Part shown: piece by piece, positions 25,800-35,011 of the stretch | Numbering within the stretch: the stretch's first letter is position 1 | How the letters are laid out: every line of letters starts with the position of its first letter | Made by a program: the position numbers and the translations under genes | The notes under the pieces: model-generated | The model's input: the letters and a program-made list of their open reading frames with translations, nothing else | Database searches by the model: none | Told to the model about the DNA's origin: nothing | Source: Bog-756 sp963769905 | GTDB taxonomy: Bacteria; Actinomycetota; Acidimicrobiia; Acidimicrobiales; RAAP-2 | DNA length: 64,000 nt | Assembly (NCBI GenBank): GCA_963769905.1 | Contig: CAVYNG010000002.1 | Span: 62,001-126,000 of the forward strand | Direction: 5' to 3'

Positions 25800-26704
25800 G
25801 CCGAGCGGCGGAGCTGACCGTGGCGGTCACCGCACCACCGCGTACCGCGGTCCCGCGAAGTCGGATCGAGACGCTCCGGGCACGGCTCGCCACGGCGCTG
25901 GGGTCGGTCGCCGACGAGGTTCCGCACTGGAATCCCTTGGTGGTGACCCTCCCGCTCCTCTGCCGGGCCCGGGCGAGCTCGGGAGCACTGTCACTCCGGC
26001 GCGGCGGGTTCGCCTGGAGTCCCTTCTTCGTGCGCCGCACACTCGGCGGGGCGATCGTCGACGAATGTCTTCGCCGGCACCGGAGCCCCGCCGAGGCGGC
26101 CGCGCCGGTTCTCGACGACGCGGTCGCAACATGGCGGCGAACCGGGCGGCGCCGCTTCCACTGGGAGCCGTGGGTGGCCGGCCTGCCGCCGGGCGGTCGT
26201 GCCAACGTGCTGGCGGAGGCGGTGACCTGGGCGACTGCCCTGTGGTCCTCGTTCGACTGGGACGCATTCCCCGAGCGACCGGTGGTCGGCGATCCGGCCG
26301 AGCAGTGGACGACCCCGGAAGCTCGTGGTGTGCGGTTGACCGGGCGGGTCGAGCTCAAGGTGCGGCCGTCGCCGGCCTCCGCGGGAGGGAACGGTTCGGA
26401 TCCGCTCGCCCTGGTGTCGGTCCTGAACGGCTCCCCGCCGGCGGCGGGAAGCTCCGTGCTCGCCTACCCGGCGCTCGTGTCGGCGCTCTGCGCGCCGTGG
26501 CGGGACGCCCCTGCGAGGAGTGTCGGGCTCTGGCCCGACGCGGGGCACGTCGAATCGATGGAAATCGACGGCGTAGCGCTCGAAGCCGCGGCCGACCTGG
26601 TGGTCGACACGGTCCTGCGTTGGTCGCGGATCCGCGGGAGCGACCTCGGCGAGGGATCCCCGACTAACGCGGAGCCGGCTCGGACGGCGGCTGCGAACCG
26701 GTGA
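25796..26704 (+). CDS. Uncharacterised protein, partner of preceding gene
   Basis: 302 residues from a GTG coupled to the previous gene. No named family is recognised. It is Trp- and Arg-rich (DDAVATWRRTGRRRFHWEPW; TWATALWSSFDWDAF). Its C-terminal half, RLTGRVELKVRP ... LALVSVLNGSPP ... LAYPALVSALC, has the same order of segments as the presumed nuclease-like core of its neighbour, with the acidic residues further eroded. This suggests a diverged paralogue and a heteromer. The last 41 bases overlap the 3' end of the convergent acyl-CoA ligase gene. Confidence 0.6.
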   Translation: MSRAAELTVAVTAPPRTAVPRSRIETLRARLATALGSVADEVPHWNPLVVTLPLLCRARASSGALSLRRGGFAWSPFFVRRTLGGAIVDECLRRHRSPAEAAAPVLDDAVATWRRTGRRRFHWEPWVAGLPPGGRANVLAEAVTWATALWSSFDWDAFPERPVVGDPAEQWTTPEARGVRLTGRVELKVRPSPASAGGNGSDPLALVSVLNGSPPAAGSSVLAYPALVSALCAPWRDAPARSVGLWPDAGHVESMEIDGVALEAAADLVVDTVLRWSRIRGSDLGEGSPTNAEPARTAAANR

Positions 26705-28304
26705 AGAAGGAACGGGCCGCGGCGAGATCGGGCTTGCCGGCGGCAGTGAGGGGGACTTCCTCGACGGTGACCAGCTCACGGGGGATCTTGTAGCCCGCAA
26801 CTCGTTCGCGGCAGTAGTGCTGGAGGTCCTCGAGAGTCGGAGGGTCGGACGCCTCGCGCGGCTGCACGACGACGGCGACCCGCTCGCCGAACCGCTCGTC
26901 GGGGATCCCGACCACGATCGCGTCGAACACACCTGGGTGTCCTTTGACCGCGGCCTCGACCTCTTCGGGGAAGATCTTCTCACCGCCCGAGTTGATCGAC
27001 GCCGACCCGCGACCGTGCACAGTGATCGTGCCGTCGGGCTCGACCGTCGCGAGGTCGCCGGGCACCGACCAGCGCACGCCGTTCGCGTCGGTCGGAAAGG
27101 TCGCGTCGGTCTTCGCCTGGTCCTTGTGGTAGCCGAGCGGGATCCGGCCCGTCCGCGCGAGGCGGCCGATCCTGCCGTCGCCCGGGGTGAGCGGTCGGAG
27201 CTCGTCGTCGAGGACCGTCGTGTCCTCGTTCATCACGAAACGCGGCCCGGCGGCTCCGTCGTCGACCGCGCCCTGGGCCCCGCTCTCGCTCGCGCCGAAG
27301 CGGTCCATGATCAGCACGCCCGGCAGCTCCGCCCTCAGTTCGTCCTTGACCGCCGCGGTGAGCATCGCTCCGCCGGAGCCGACCGCCACCAGGGTGGAGG
27401 TGTCGAAGGTTCCGGCTGGCGCGTTCGCCAGGGTCTCGGCCAGCGGACGTGCCATCGCGTCACCGACCAGCGCGATGGACGCGACCCCTTCCTCACCCAC
27501 CGCCCGCAACAGCGCGTCCGGGTCGTAGCGGAGAGAGACGTTGAGCACCGCAGTGCCCGCCATCATGAAGGTGCTCCACATCGCCCATTGCGCGTTGCCG
27601 TGCATGAGCGGACCTACGACGAGCATGACGGCCCGCCTGTGCTCGTCCGGGTTGAGGCGGCCGACCAGGTCCTCGGGCCGGGTGATCGGCGCCGCGCCCC
27701 AGCCGCCCCCGCCCATCGCCGCGAAGAAGATGTCCTCTTGCCTCCAGACGACCCCTTTGGGCATCCCGGTCGTGCCGCCCGTGTAAAGGACGTAGCGGTC
27801 GTCGGGCGACCTCGGCGCAAACGTGCGGCGGGGCGACCCGGCGGCGAGGGCGGCTTCGTAGGGGACGGCCGCGAGCGCGCTCTCCCCGGCCGCCGGCTCG
27901 GCGCCGATCTCGACCAGTCGCGGCCGGTGCGCGAGGCCACCCTCGAGCGCAGCGGCGGTCAGGTCGCGGAGCTCGTGCTCGAAGACCAGTGCCGCGAGGT
28001 CCGCGTTGTCGACGACGTAGCGGAGCTCTTTGGCCACGTAGCGATAGTTGAGGTTGACCGGGACCGTGCGTGCCTTGTAGCAACCGATCATCGACTCGAC
28101 CCACTCGGCGCGGTTGTGGGCGAGGATCCCGACGTGGTCGCCGCTCCGTGCCCCTTGTTCGAGCAGGTGGTGTCCGAACCGGTTGGCCCGCTCGTCGAGC
28201 TCGCCGTAGGTCAGCCGCGACACCCCCGCGACGAGCGCGAGCCGATCCGGCACGGTGTCGGCCACGAGTTCGAAGAGGTCGGCGAGATTGAATTCGGCGG
28301 GCAT
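26664..28304 (-). CDS. Acyl-CoA synthetase (AMP-forming, FadD-type)
   Basis: ANL-superfamily ligase, 546 residues from ATG 28304 (ATG 28325 adds seven). Signature P-loop YTGGTTGMPKGVVW, the A5 motif RFGASESGAQG, A7/A8 hinge in SVPGDLATVEPDGTITVHGR, and the C-terminal catalytic Lys in PLTAAGKPDLA. Sequence style fits actinobacterial FadD proteins acting on sterol side-chain or medium/long-chain acids (the W-rich GGGGWGAAP segment is typical). It diverges from an SDR gene that could act in the same pathway, and lies near the P450. Confidence 0.9.
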   Translation of the reverse strand: MPAEFNLADLFELVADTVPDRLALVAGVSRLTYGELDERANRFGHHLLEQGARSGDHVGILAHNRAEWVESMIGCYKARTVPVNLNYRYVAKELRYVVDNADLAALVFEHELRDLTAAALEGGLAHRPRLVEIGAEPAAGESALAAVPYEAALAAGSPRRTFAPRSPDDRYVLYTGGTTGMPKGVVWRQEDIFFAAMGGGGWGAAPITRPEDLVGRLNPDEHRRAVMLVVGPLMHGNAQWAMWSTFMMAGTAVLNVSLRYDPDALLRAVGEEGVASIALVGDAMARPLAETLANAPAGTFDTSTLVAVGSGGAMLTAAVKDELRAELPGVLIMDRFGASESGAQGAVDDGAAGPRFVMNEDTTVLDDELRPLTPGDGRIGRLARTGRIPLGYHKDQAKTDATFPTDANGVRWSVPGDLATVEPDGTITVHGRGSASINSGGEKIFPEEVEAAVKGHPGVFDAIVVGIPDERFGERVAVVVQPREASDPPTLEDLQHYCRERVAGYKIPRELVTVEEVPLTAAGKPDLAAARSFFTGSQPPSEPAPR

Positions 28305-28479
28305 CCGTCGTTTCCGGTTGTCCATCTGGTGCGCAGGGTCGTGAGCGCTGCCCGGGTGCGATGCGATTGCCGCGGGCGAAGGCCCGTAGCATGCTGCAGC
28401 CGGAACGGACACTCTGTAGCACGTCCGGACCGGGCCCGCGGTCGACGCCGGCCGCGCGAGGGTGACGGAGGACCGAACG

Positions 28480-29340
28480 GTGAGTAGCGCGACGGGCCAG
28501 GAGGGCATCGAGGGCTACGCGGCCTTGGTCACCGGTGGCGGGAGCGGGATCGGGCTCGGCACGGCCACCCGCCTGGTACGCGACGGCGCCCACGTGACCA
28601 TCTGCGGCCGCACCGAGGAGCGCCTTCGTGCCGCGGTCGACCTGTTGGGGCGCGAAGCCGCCGCCTCGGGCCGCGATCTCCCCGGAAGCGCGAGCTACGT
28701 GGTCGCCGACGTCACCGACGAGGAGGAGATCGCCGCCGCGGTCGCGAGCGCCGCGGCGGCGCGTGGGCGGCTCGAGATCCTCTTCGCCAATGCCGGGGGC
28801 GCGTCGCACATGGGTCCGATCACCGAGGCCGACGCGACCCAGGTGCGGGCAACGGTCGAGCTCAATCTCATCGGAACCTTCCTTACCCTCAAGCACGCGG
28901 CACCGCTGATGGCCGAAGGGGTCGGCGAGGCGGTCGGGGTCGGAAAGGCGGACGGCGGGTCGATCATCGCGATGTCCTCGGGAGCCGGGCACTTCCCGCA
29001 TCGTTTCCTCTGGGCCTACGGTGCCGCGAAAGCCGGCATCGACATGCTGTGCCGGTACGCGGCCGAGGAGCTGGGTCCCTCGGGCATCCGGGTGAACACG
29101 GTCCGCCCCGGCATCATCGACGACGAGCTCATGGCCCCGATCACCGCGGGCGGCCCGCTCCTCGACGACTATCTCGCCCAGATGCCGATCAGCCGCCTCG
29201 GCACCGTCGAGGACGTGGCGTCGGCGGTCCGGTTCCTCGCCGGACCGGAAGCCGGCTGGATCAGCGGGGAGTGTCTCGCCATCGACGGAGGCCACCACCT
29301 CCGCCGCGGCGCGGACTACGGACTCCTCTTCGGGGCCTGA
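28480..29340 (+). CDS. Short-chain dehydrogenase/reductase
   Basis: 286 residues from GTG 28480, chosen because GGAGG stands 8 bases upstream; GTG 28462 is also in frame. Classical SDR: TGGGSGIGLG cofactor loop, ADVTDEEE, the NAG motif in FANAGGASH, catalytic Ser in MSSGAG, and YGAAKAG as YxxxK, ending with DGGHHLRRG. Asp-like residues after beta-2 are replaced by ICGRTEERL, an NADP-type pattern. Probably oxidises or reduces a hydroxy/keto lipid or sterol. Divergent from the acyl-CoA ligase. Confidence 0.88.
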   Translation: MSSATGQEGIEGYAALVTGGGSGIGLGTATRLVRDGAHVTICGRTEERLRAAVDLLGREAAASGRDLPGSASYVVADVTDEEEIAAAVASAAAARGRLEILFANAGGASHMGPITEADATQVRATVELNLIGTFLTLKHAAPLMAEGVGEAVGVGKADGGSIIAMSSGAGHFPHRFLWAYGAAKAGIDMLCRYAAEELGPSGIRVNTVRPGIIDDELMAPITAGGPLLDDYLAQMPISRLGTVEDVASAVRFLAGPEAGWISGECLAIDGGHHLRRGADYGLLFGA

Positions 29341-29540
29341 GTCCGTCGTGGCCGAACGTCGCCGGGTTGGCCGCGAACGGCCTGGCCAGCGGCTTGGCCG
29401 CTGCGTCTCGAGGGCCCGGTGAGCTACTCTTTGCGCTGCTACGAAGGCGCGGTCGACGACATAGCTCGCGCGGGGGACCACGTCAGGCGCCGTCCGAGAA
29501 GAGCGGGGCGGGCGTGCAGGAAGCGGTGGAGGTATCCAGC

Positions 29541-31268
29541 ATGCGCCACGGTCGCACCGCCCACGGTCAGGCGGGTACCCGCCTGACCGGCCGAAAGGTC
29601 GCCGGCATCGCAGCGGGCGCGCTCGTGCTCGCCGGCACGGTCGCGACGGTCACCGGCACGACGCCGGCAGGGGCGGCCCCTCCGATCGTCGGTTACACCA
29701 CCCCGACGGCCGACCACCACGGCTACCGGCACGGCGCGGTTCCCCGGATCGTCTGGGCACCCCCGGGTGGCACGGTGCCCTCGCTCACTCCCACTCCCTC
29801 TGCGTCGAGGATCTCGAACGGCCCGGTGGCCGCGGCGCCAGCGCAGCGCGCCTCGGGGAAGGACATCACCTACGGAGGAGGCCTGAGCGCTGGTGGGTTG
29901 GTGAACGCCGGGGTGACCACCGGCCAGCCCAAGGTCTATCTGGTCTTCTTCGGCAACCAGTGGGGAACCGAGAGCACCAACGGGAGCGGACAGGCGGCGT
30001 TCACCCACGACCCCGACGGTGAGGCGCCCGCGCTGCAGACCTTCTACCAAGGGGTCGGCACCGACGGCGAACAGTGGAGCCGGATCGCCACGTACTACTG
30101 CGACGGGGTGCCGATCGGCTCGACCTCGTGCAACTCCCAGAGCCAGAACATCCCCTACCCGTCACCCGGCGTCCTCGCAGGAGTGTGGTACGACAACTCG
30201 GCGAGCGCGACCTCGCAGAGTGCGGCGGGAGCCAACGGCAACCAGCTCGCGGCCGAGGCCGAGGCTGCGGCGACCCACTTCGGCAACCTGACCCAGGCCT
30301 CCAACCGCGACACCCAGTACGTGATCGCCTCGCCGACGGGTACCAACCCGGACGGTTGGAACGACACGGTGAACGGCTACTGCGCCTACCACGACGACAC
30401 CCACGATCCGTTGATCGACGGGGGAGGACCGGTCGCAGGTCCGATCCTCGCGTTCACCAACATGCCCTACATCCCCGACGCGGGCGGCTCGTGTGGGGCC
30501 AACTTGGTGAACAGCGGCGCGAACGGCATCCTCGACGGGGCGACGTCGACCGCGAGCCACGAGTACGCCGAGACGGTCACCGACCAGTTTCCCGAGACCT
30601 TTCCGGCGCCGGGCTGGTCGAATTCCGCAGGGTCGGAGATCGCCGACCTCTGTGCCTACGTGACCGCCCCGAGCCCCGGCGCCATGTACGACCTGACGCT
30701 CGCGACCGGCACGGTCGTCGTGCAGGGGCTCTGGTCGAACGCCGCCGACGGCGGGCGCGGCGGGTGCGTGCAGAGCGCGACCGCCCCCACCTTCTTCCCG
30801 ACCCTCACCTCGTTCTCGCCGCCGGCAGCAGTGACCGGCGCGCAGGTCACCATCACCGGGAACAATCTCAACGGTGCGACCAGCGTGACATTCGACGGCG
30901 TACCGGCGGCTGTCGTGAGCGACTCGGTGACCGTACTGGTCGCGACCGTTCCGACCGCCGTCGCGGTCGGTGTGCTGGCCGTCACCACCCCGTTCGGGAC
31001 CGCGGTCAGCCACAAGACGTTTCTCCCCGCGCCCACCATCACCGGCTTCGTGCCGGCGTCGGGTGCACCTGGATCGCTCGTGACCATCAACGGGTCGGGA
31101 CTTGCCGGAGCGAAGAAGGTCTCCCTCCACGGGAAGAGGATGAGTGTGGTCTCCGATTCGCCGACCCAGATCACCGCCTTCCTTCCGCGGCGTGCGCTGA
31201 GCGGCCCGATCGCGGTCAAGACCAGGGGCGGCTTCTCGTCGAGCGCCGCGACGTTCCAGGTCACCTGA
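29541..31268 (+). CDS. Secreted protein with EXORDIUM-like HExxE domain and two IPT/TIG domains
   Basis: 575 residues from ATG 29541, GGAGG 8 bases upstream. A signal peptide ends near residue 45 (VTGTTPAGAAPP). The middle domain includes YLVFFGNQWG, and around residue 340 SHEYAETVTD followed later by SEIADLC. This His-Glu...Glu plus Glu-Ile-x-Asp pattern resembles plant EXORDIUM/phosphate-induced proteins and related bacterial putative zinc-binding secreted proteins. Two immunoglobulin-like IPT/TIG repeats follow (PTLTSFSPPAAVTGAQVTI; PTITGFVPASGAPGSLVTI). Likely exported to the cell surface or medium; enzymatic activity unproven. The 200 bases before it show no clear promoter. Confidence 0.8.
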   Translation: MRHGRTAHGQAGTRLTGRKVAGIAAGALVLAGTVATVTGTTPAGAAPPIVGYTTPTADHHGYRHGAVPRIVWAPPGGTVPSLTPTPSASRISNGPVAAAPAQRASGKDITYGGGLSAGGLVNAGVTTGQPKVYLVFFGNQWGTESTNGSGQAAFTHDPDGEAPALQTFYQGVGTDGEQWSRIATYYCDGVPIGSTSCNSQSQNIPYPSPGVLAGVWYDNSASATSQSAAGANGNQLAAEAEAAATHFGNLTQASNRDTQYVIASPTGTNPDGWNDTVNGYCAYHDDTHDPLIDGGGPVAGPILAFTNMPYIPDAGGSCGANLVNSGANGILDGATSTASHEYAETVTDQFPETFPAPGWSNSAGSEIADLCAYVTAPSPGAMYDLTLATGTVVVQGLWSNAADGGRGGCVQSATAPTFFPTLTSFSPPAAVTGAQVTITGNNLNGATSVTFDGVPAAVVSDSVTVLVATVPTAVAVGVLAVTTPFGTAVSHKTFLPAPTITGFVPASGAPGSLVTINGSGLAGAKKVSLHGKRMSVVSDSPTQITAFLPRRALSGPIAVKTRGGFSSSAATFQVT

Positions 31269-31304
31269 CCGCGGGGTCTAGTCTCGGGCCCGGAGGAGCC
31301 TCTG

Positions 31305-32741
31305 ATGCGCTTGCGCCATCCCCGGGCCGGTAGGACAGCGAGTGTGGGTGCGGCGCTCGTGTGCCTGGGCGCCCTGCTCACCAGCTGTGGATCCTCGTCG
31401 GCGACTCCCTCCCCGTCGAGTTCGGCCGCTGCGCTTGCAGTCACGTGGATGCACGGCTTCGACGCGCCGGGAACCCCTGTCAGGTACGACCAGGTGGGCG
31501 TGGTGAAGGTCGGTGCGAGCTCCGCCAAGAACGTGCTCGTCCTCGAGCCGGGCACCTCGGCGGGGAGCACGTACTTCGTGCCGTTGGCGAAGTGGATCGT
31601 CTCCAAGCTGCCCGGCTGGCAAGTGTGGTCGGTCGAACGGCGGGAGAACCTCCTCGAGGACCAGTCCGAGCTCGATCTCTACAAGCAGCACAAGATCTCC
31701 TCGACCCAGCTGTACGACTACTACCTCGGTTACCTCACCGACAAGAGCATCACTCATCACATCCAGTCGGTCCCCGACTCGTCGGTCGAGTTCGCGAAGA
31801 ACTGGGGCATGAACGTCGCCGTGCAGGACCTGCACGACGTGATCGGCGCAGCGAAGGGGCTTGGCGGCAAGGTGGTGCTCGGGGGCCACTCGCTCGGCGG
31901 ATCGGTGGTCACCGCGTACGCCACCTGGGACTTCGACGGGCACCCGGGTGCCGACGGGCTCGCCGGCCTGGTCTACATCGACGGAGGAAGCGGGCCGCCG
32001 GTGAGCGCGGCGACCGCGACCGCGACCCTCCAGGCGCTCGACGACCCGAAGGCTTCCCCGTGGCTCGCCTTCGGCGGGATCACCGCGCCCTACGCCGGCG
32101 TCTACAGCGCGACCGGCGGGGCCTCGGCGGTCTACGACCCGAACTCGCCCTCGCTCGGGCAGAGTTCGGGCCTGCTGCCGAAGGACCTCGTCCCAACGGT
32201 CCGGGTGACCAACGCCGGGCAGTTCGGCTACGCGCTCAACGTCGGAACGTCACCTCCGTCGCTCGAGGCCGCACAGGCCCACATGGGCACCGGGCTTTCG
32301 CCGACGGGATCGGTGCACGGTTGGGACGGGACCGGCGCGATCACTCCGCTCTCGCGCTATGCCGCCATGTTGTCGGGCGCCGGGCTCCAGAACGCGGACG
32401 GGTCGGAGTGGTACTTCCCGCAGCGGCTCACCGACGACACCGGTGTGGTCGGCAACGGCATCGCCAATTCCGCCCAGACCGTCCTCGGAGTGGACGCGAC
32501 CATGGGGCAGGACTTGCCACACTCGTTGCTCATCTACGCCATCGCGACGGTGCTCGGCGGTCCGCCGGTGCTGAGCGCCGCCCAGGCACTCGCCCAGCAG
32601 TCGGGGATTCCGGCCTCCAACCTGACCCTGGTGGACGAGCACACCGCCTACGCGCACAACGACCCTGCCGGCGCCTACCCGAACAACGTGTTCTTCGACC
32701 ATCTCGTGCCGTACCTCCAGAAGGTGAGCGGCGGCTCGTAG
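31305..32741 (+). CDS. Alpha/beta-hydrolase lipoprotein
   Basis: 478 residues. A lipoprotein signal peptide has lipobox LLTSC at about residue 28, followed by a Ser-rich linker. The alpha/beta-hydrolase nucleophile elbow is GGHSLGGS. A late acidic/His pair is plausible in the C-terminal part (TLVDEHTAYAHND). No closer family recognised; an esterase or lipase role on the outer face of the membrane is inferred. It follows the TIG protein by 36 bases, so the two exported proteins are probably one operon. It ends 3 bases from the convergent ABC exporter gene. Confidence 0.82.
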   Translation: MRLRHPRAGRTASVGAALVCLGALLTSCGSSSATPSPSSSAAALAVTWMHGFDAPGTPVRYDQVGVVKVGASSAKNVLVLEPGTSAGSTYFVPLAKWIVSKLPGWQVWSVERRENLLEDQSELDLYKQHKISSTQLYDYYLGYLTDKSITHHIQSVPDSSVEFAKNWGMNVAVQDLHDVIGAAKGLGGKVVLGGHSLGGSVVTAYATWDFDGHPGADGLAGLVYIDGGSGPPVSAATATATLQALDDPKASPWLAFGGITAPYAGVYSATGGASAVYDPNSPSLGQSSGLLPKDLVPTVRVTNAGQFGYALNVGTSPPSLEAAQAHMGTGLSPTGSVHGWDGTGAITPLSRYAAMLSGAGLQNADGSEWYFPQRLTDDTGVVGNGIANSAQTVLGVDATMGQDLPHSLLIYAIATVLGGPPVLSAAQALAQQSGIPASNLTLVDEHTAYAHNDPAGAYPNNVFFDHLVPYLQKVSGGS

Positions 32742-32744
32742 TCC

Positions 32745-34541
32745 TCAGGCGGCGAGGAAGCCGCCCGACTGGTGCTGCCAGAGGCGGCTGTAGACCCCGC
32801 CGGTCACGTCGAGCAGGTCGCGGTGGGTACCCTCTTCGACCACGCCTCCCCGGTCCATCACGACGATTCGGTCGAGACGAGCGATGGTGGCCAGGCGGTG
32901 CGCGACGACCACGGCGGTCGAGTGCTCCATCAGCCGCCACAGCGCCTCTTGCACCAGCGCCTCGGACTCCGAGTCGAGCGCCGAGGTGGCCTCGTCGAGG
33001 ACCAGGAGCGGCGCCCCCTTGGCCATCGCCTGGGCGATCGCCACCCGCTGGCGCTGCCCACCGGAGAGCTTGAGCCCTCGCTCGCCGACCACGGTGGCAT
33101 AGCCGTCGGGGAGCTCGTCCACGAACTCCTCGACGTGGGCGGCGCGTCCGACCTCCGTCACGAGGTCCATGTCCGGTCGTTCGAGGGTGCCGACGCCGTA
33201 GCAGATGTTCTCCGCGATGGTCCGGTGGAGCATCTGGGGGTCCTGGGGGACGTAGGAGATGGCCCGTCGGAGCGAGTGCTGGGTCACGAGCGAGATGTCC
33301 TGCCCGTCGAGGAGGATGGTCCCCGCGTCGATGTCCATGAAGCGCAGGAGGAGCTTGGTGAGCGTGCTCTTCCCTGACCCGGAGGCTCCCACCAGGCCGA
33401 CATGCTCGCCCGGCTCGACGCGAAGGCTGAGGCGGTCGAAGAGTGGGCTGTCGGGACGGTAGGAGAACGAGACGGCTCGGAACTCGATGCTGCCGCGCTC
33501 GACCTTCAGCTCGTCGGCACGAGGGGCGTCGACGATCTCCGGTGGTGTGGACGCGATGCCGACGAACTTGGCGCAGCGCCCCGCGGCGCGCGAGATGGAT
33601 CGCATGAACTCGAAGGACTCCTCGAGGCTTCCGCCCACGAAGGTCGCGTAGAAGAGGATGAGGTAGACCGATCCCGCAGCCAGCACGTGATGGAGTGCGA
33701 GCACCAGGCCGACGGTGACCGCCACCCAGTTCAGCACCGCCATCGACGACTCCATCTGGAGTCGCGTCGTGGTGAAGACGTGTCGAGCCTTCAGGTCGGC
33801 GCGGATCGAATCCTCCACCACCCGGTCCACGTGGCCGCGTTCCAAGTCCTCGGTCGCCTGGGTGCGCACGGTCGTGAGGTTGGCGATCGTGTCGGCGAGC
33901 ACGCCCGTGGCCTGGGAGTGGGTATCGGAGAACTCCTTCTCCGCCCCGACGACCCTGCCCATCCGGCGCACCAGCACGGTGGCGAACACGGCGACGAGGA
34001 GCGTCATGACCAGGGCGACCGGCCATGCCACCAGCGCGAGGACGACGATCGCACCGAAGACCGTCACCCCGACCCGGAGCACTCCCCAGGTGGTCATGTC
34101 GACGATCTCGGCGAACGCCCACGAGAAAGTCTCCAACGACGAGATGACCTCGCCGGAGGGCCGGTCGGTGTGCCAGCGGTGGCTGAGCCCGATGAGGTGG
34201 TCGTAGCCGTTGGTGATCGCACGGGCGAAGGATCGGAGGGTCGCGCCCCAGTTGATCCAGCCGGCCACCCGCCAGCAGATCGTCGAGACGACGAGGACCA
34301 CCGCGTATCCGACGATGAGCGGCACGAAGCTGGACAAGTGCCCACCCGCTGTTCCGAGGGTGGCGATCCGCCCGAGAAGGGTGGCGAAGATCAAGGGGCC
34401 GGCCACCGCGGTCCCGAGCGTGGCCGCGACCACCGCCGACCAGGCGATGGCGAAGCGCGCGCGGTCCGGGCGCATCTGCGCCCAGCAGTACGCGAAGGTG
34501 TCCTTGGTGCTCGCGGTGGGAAAGAGAGTTCGATCGTTCAC
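32745..34541 (-). CDS. ABC exporter, fused transmembrane and ATPase domains
   Basis: 598 residues, GTG start at 34541 with GGAG 8 bases upstream. Six predicted transmembrane helices in residues 20-310 (for example FVPLIVGYAVVLVVSTICW) and a C-terminal nucleotide-binding domain with Walker A GASGSGKST, Q-loop VPQDPQ, signature LSGGQ, Walker B VLDEATSALD and an H-loop. A half-transporter that must dimerise; typical of lipid, drug or peptide export. Upstream on the same strand are a palindrome and a 42-codon reading frame, so a peptide or regulatory leader is possible. Confidence 0.9.
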   Translation of the reverse strand: MNDRTLFPTASTKDTFAYCWAQMRPDRARFAIAWSAVVAATLGTAVAGPLIFATLLGRIATLGTAGGHLSSFVPLIVGYAVVLVVSTICWRVAGWINWGATLRSFARAITNGYDHLIGLSHRWHTDRPSGEVISSLETFSWAFAEIVDMTTWGVLRVGVTVFGAIVVLALVAWPVALVMTLLVAVFATVLVRRMGRVVGAEKEFSDTHSQATGVLADTIANLTTVRTQATEDLERGHVDRVVEDSIRADLKARHVFTTTRLQMESSMAVLNWVAVTVGLVLALHHVLAAGSVYLILFYATFVGGSLEESFEFMRSISRAAGRCAKFVGIASTPPEIVDAPRADELKVERGSIEFRAVSFSYRPDSPLFDRLSLRVEPGEHVGLVGASGSGKSTLTKLLLRFMDIDAGTILLDGQDISLVTQHSLRRAISYVPQDPQMLHRTIAENICYGVGTLERPDMDLVTEVGRAAHVEEFVDELPDGYATVVGERGLKLSGGQRQRVAIAQAMAKGAPLLVLDEATSALDSESEALVQEALWRLMEHSTAVVVAHRLATIARLDRIVVMDRGGVVEEGTHRDLLDVTGGVYSRLWQHQSGGFLAA

Positions 34542-34576
34542 AAGAGTGCTCCGGAGGTGCGGAACGGAGGGAGACT

Positions 34577-34592
34577 CGACGCTTGAGCGTCG
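34577..34592. promoter_or_regulatory. 16-bp palindrome before ABC exporter gene
   Basis: CGACGCT-TG-AGCGTCG is a perfect inverted repeat with a 2-base centre, located 35 bases upstream of the exporter start and about 60 bases after the end of the 42-codon reading frame. It could be an operator or an mRNA hairpin. The rest of 34542-34651 shows nothing else. Confidence 0.4.
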
Positions 34593-34651
34593 TCGCGCGG
34601 GCGCGGTGGCCCGGCGTCAGGAGCCGGTGAGGGCGGGGCGCGTGGGCCGGT

Positions 34652-34780
34652 TCAGCCGAGCGCCACAGGCTGGGCCGGCACCCCTGTGCCGAACCCCGCC
34701 GGAACCGCGGCGAAGCCGCAACGGTTCCGATCGGCGACGCGGGTGACCACCACCATGCATGCCTGAGTCATTCCAGCCAT
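34652..34780 (-). CDS. Possible 42-residue peptide upstream of ABC exporter
   Basis: ATG at 34780 with GAGGTGA directly upstream opens a 42-codon frame. It begins MAGMTQACMVVVTRVADRNR and has two cysteines (positions 8 and 21) and a Gly/Pro/Ala/Val-rich end. It is on the exporter strand, 110 bases before its start. It may be a leader peptide controlling the exporter, a small exported peptide, or chance: in DNA this GC-rich long frames are common and this frame continues open upstream of the ATG. I know no family. The 34781-35011 stretch beyond it has no convincing gene. Confidence 0.3.
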   Translation of the reverse strand: MAGMTQACMVVVTRVADRNRCGFAAVPAGFGTGVPAQPVALG

Positions 34781-35011
34781 CGGGTCACCTCGGTTCCGTC
34801 GTCGGTTGCAGACCCATGCTAACCGCGGATCGCGACCCGGCGTCGATGCGCGGGTCCGCTGCCCGTCGAGCCCTGGACGGTGGCGCTGGGCGCCGAACGC
34901 GAAGACGCCGCGAAGTGGAGGGTGTCCGCGGTCGACGGTGACCTGGTAGAACTGGCCTGGTCGCCGCCGGCAGCAGCCGAGGCACGTGGCGAAGGGAGAA
35001 GGAGGCAACAC

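Noticed and set aside
19378..34541. The accessory region as a single horizontally acquired island
   Set aside because: No integrase, tRNA boundary or shift in base composition marks its edges, and its genes are typical actinobacterial lipid and envelope functions. Only the IS481 zone at 38560-39901 shows clear mobility marks.
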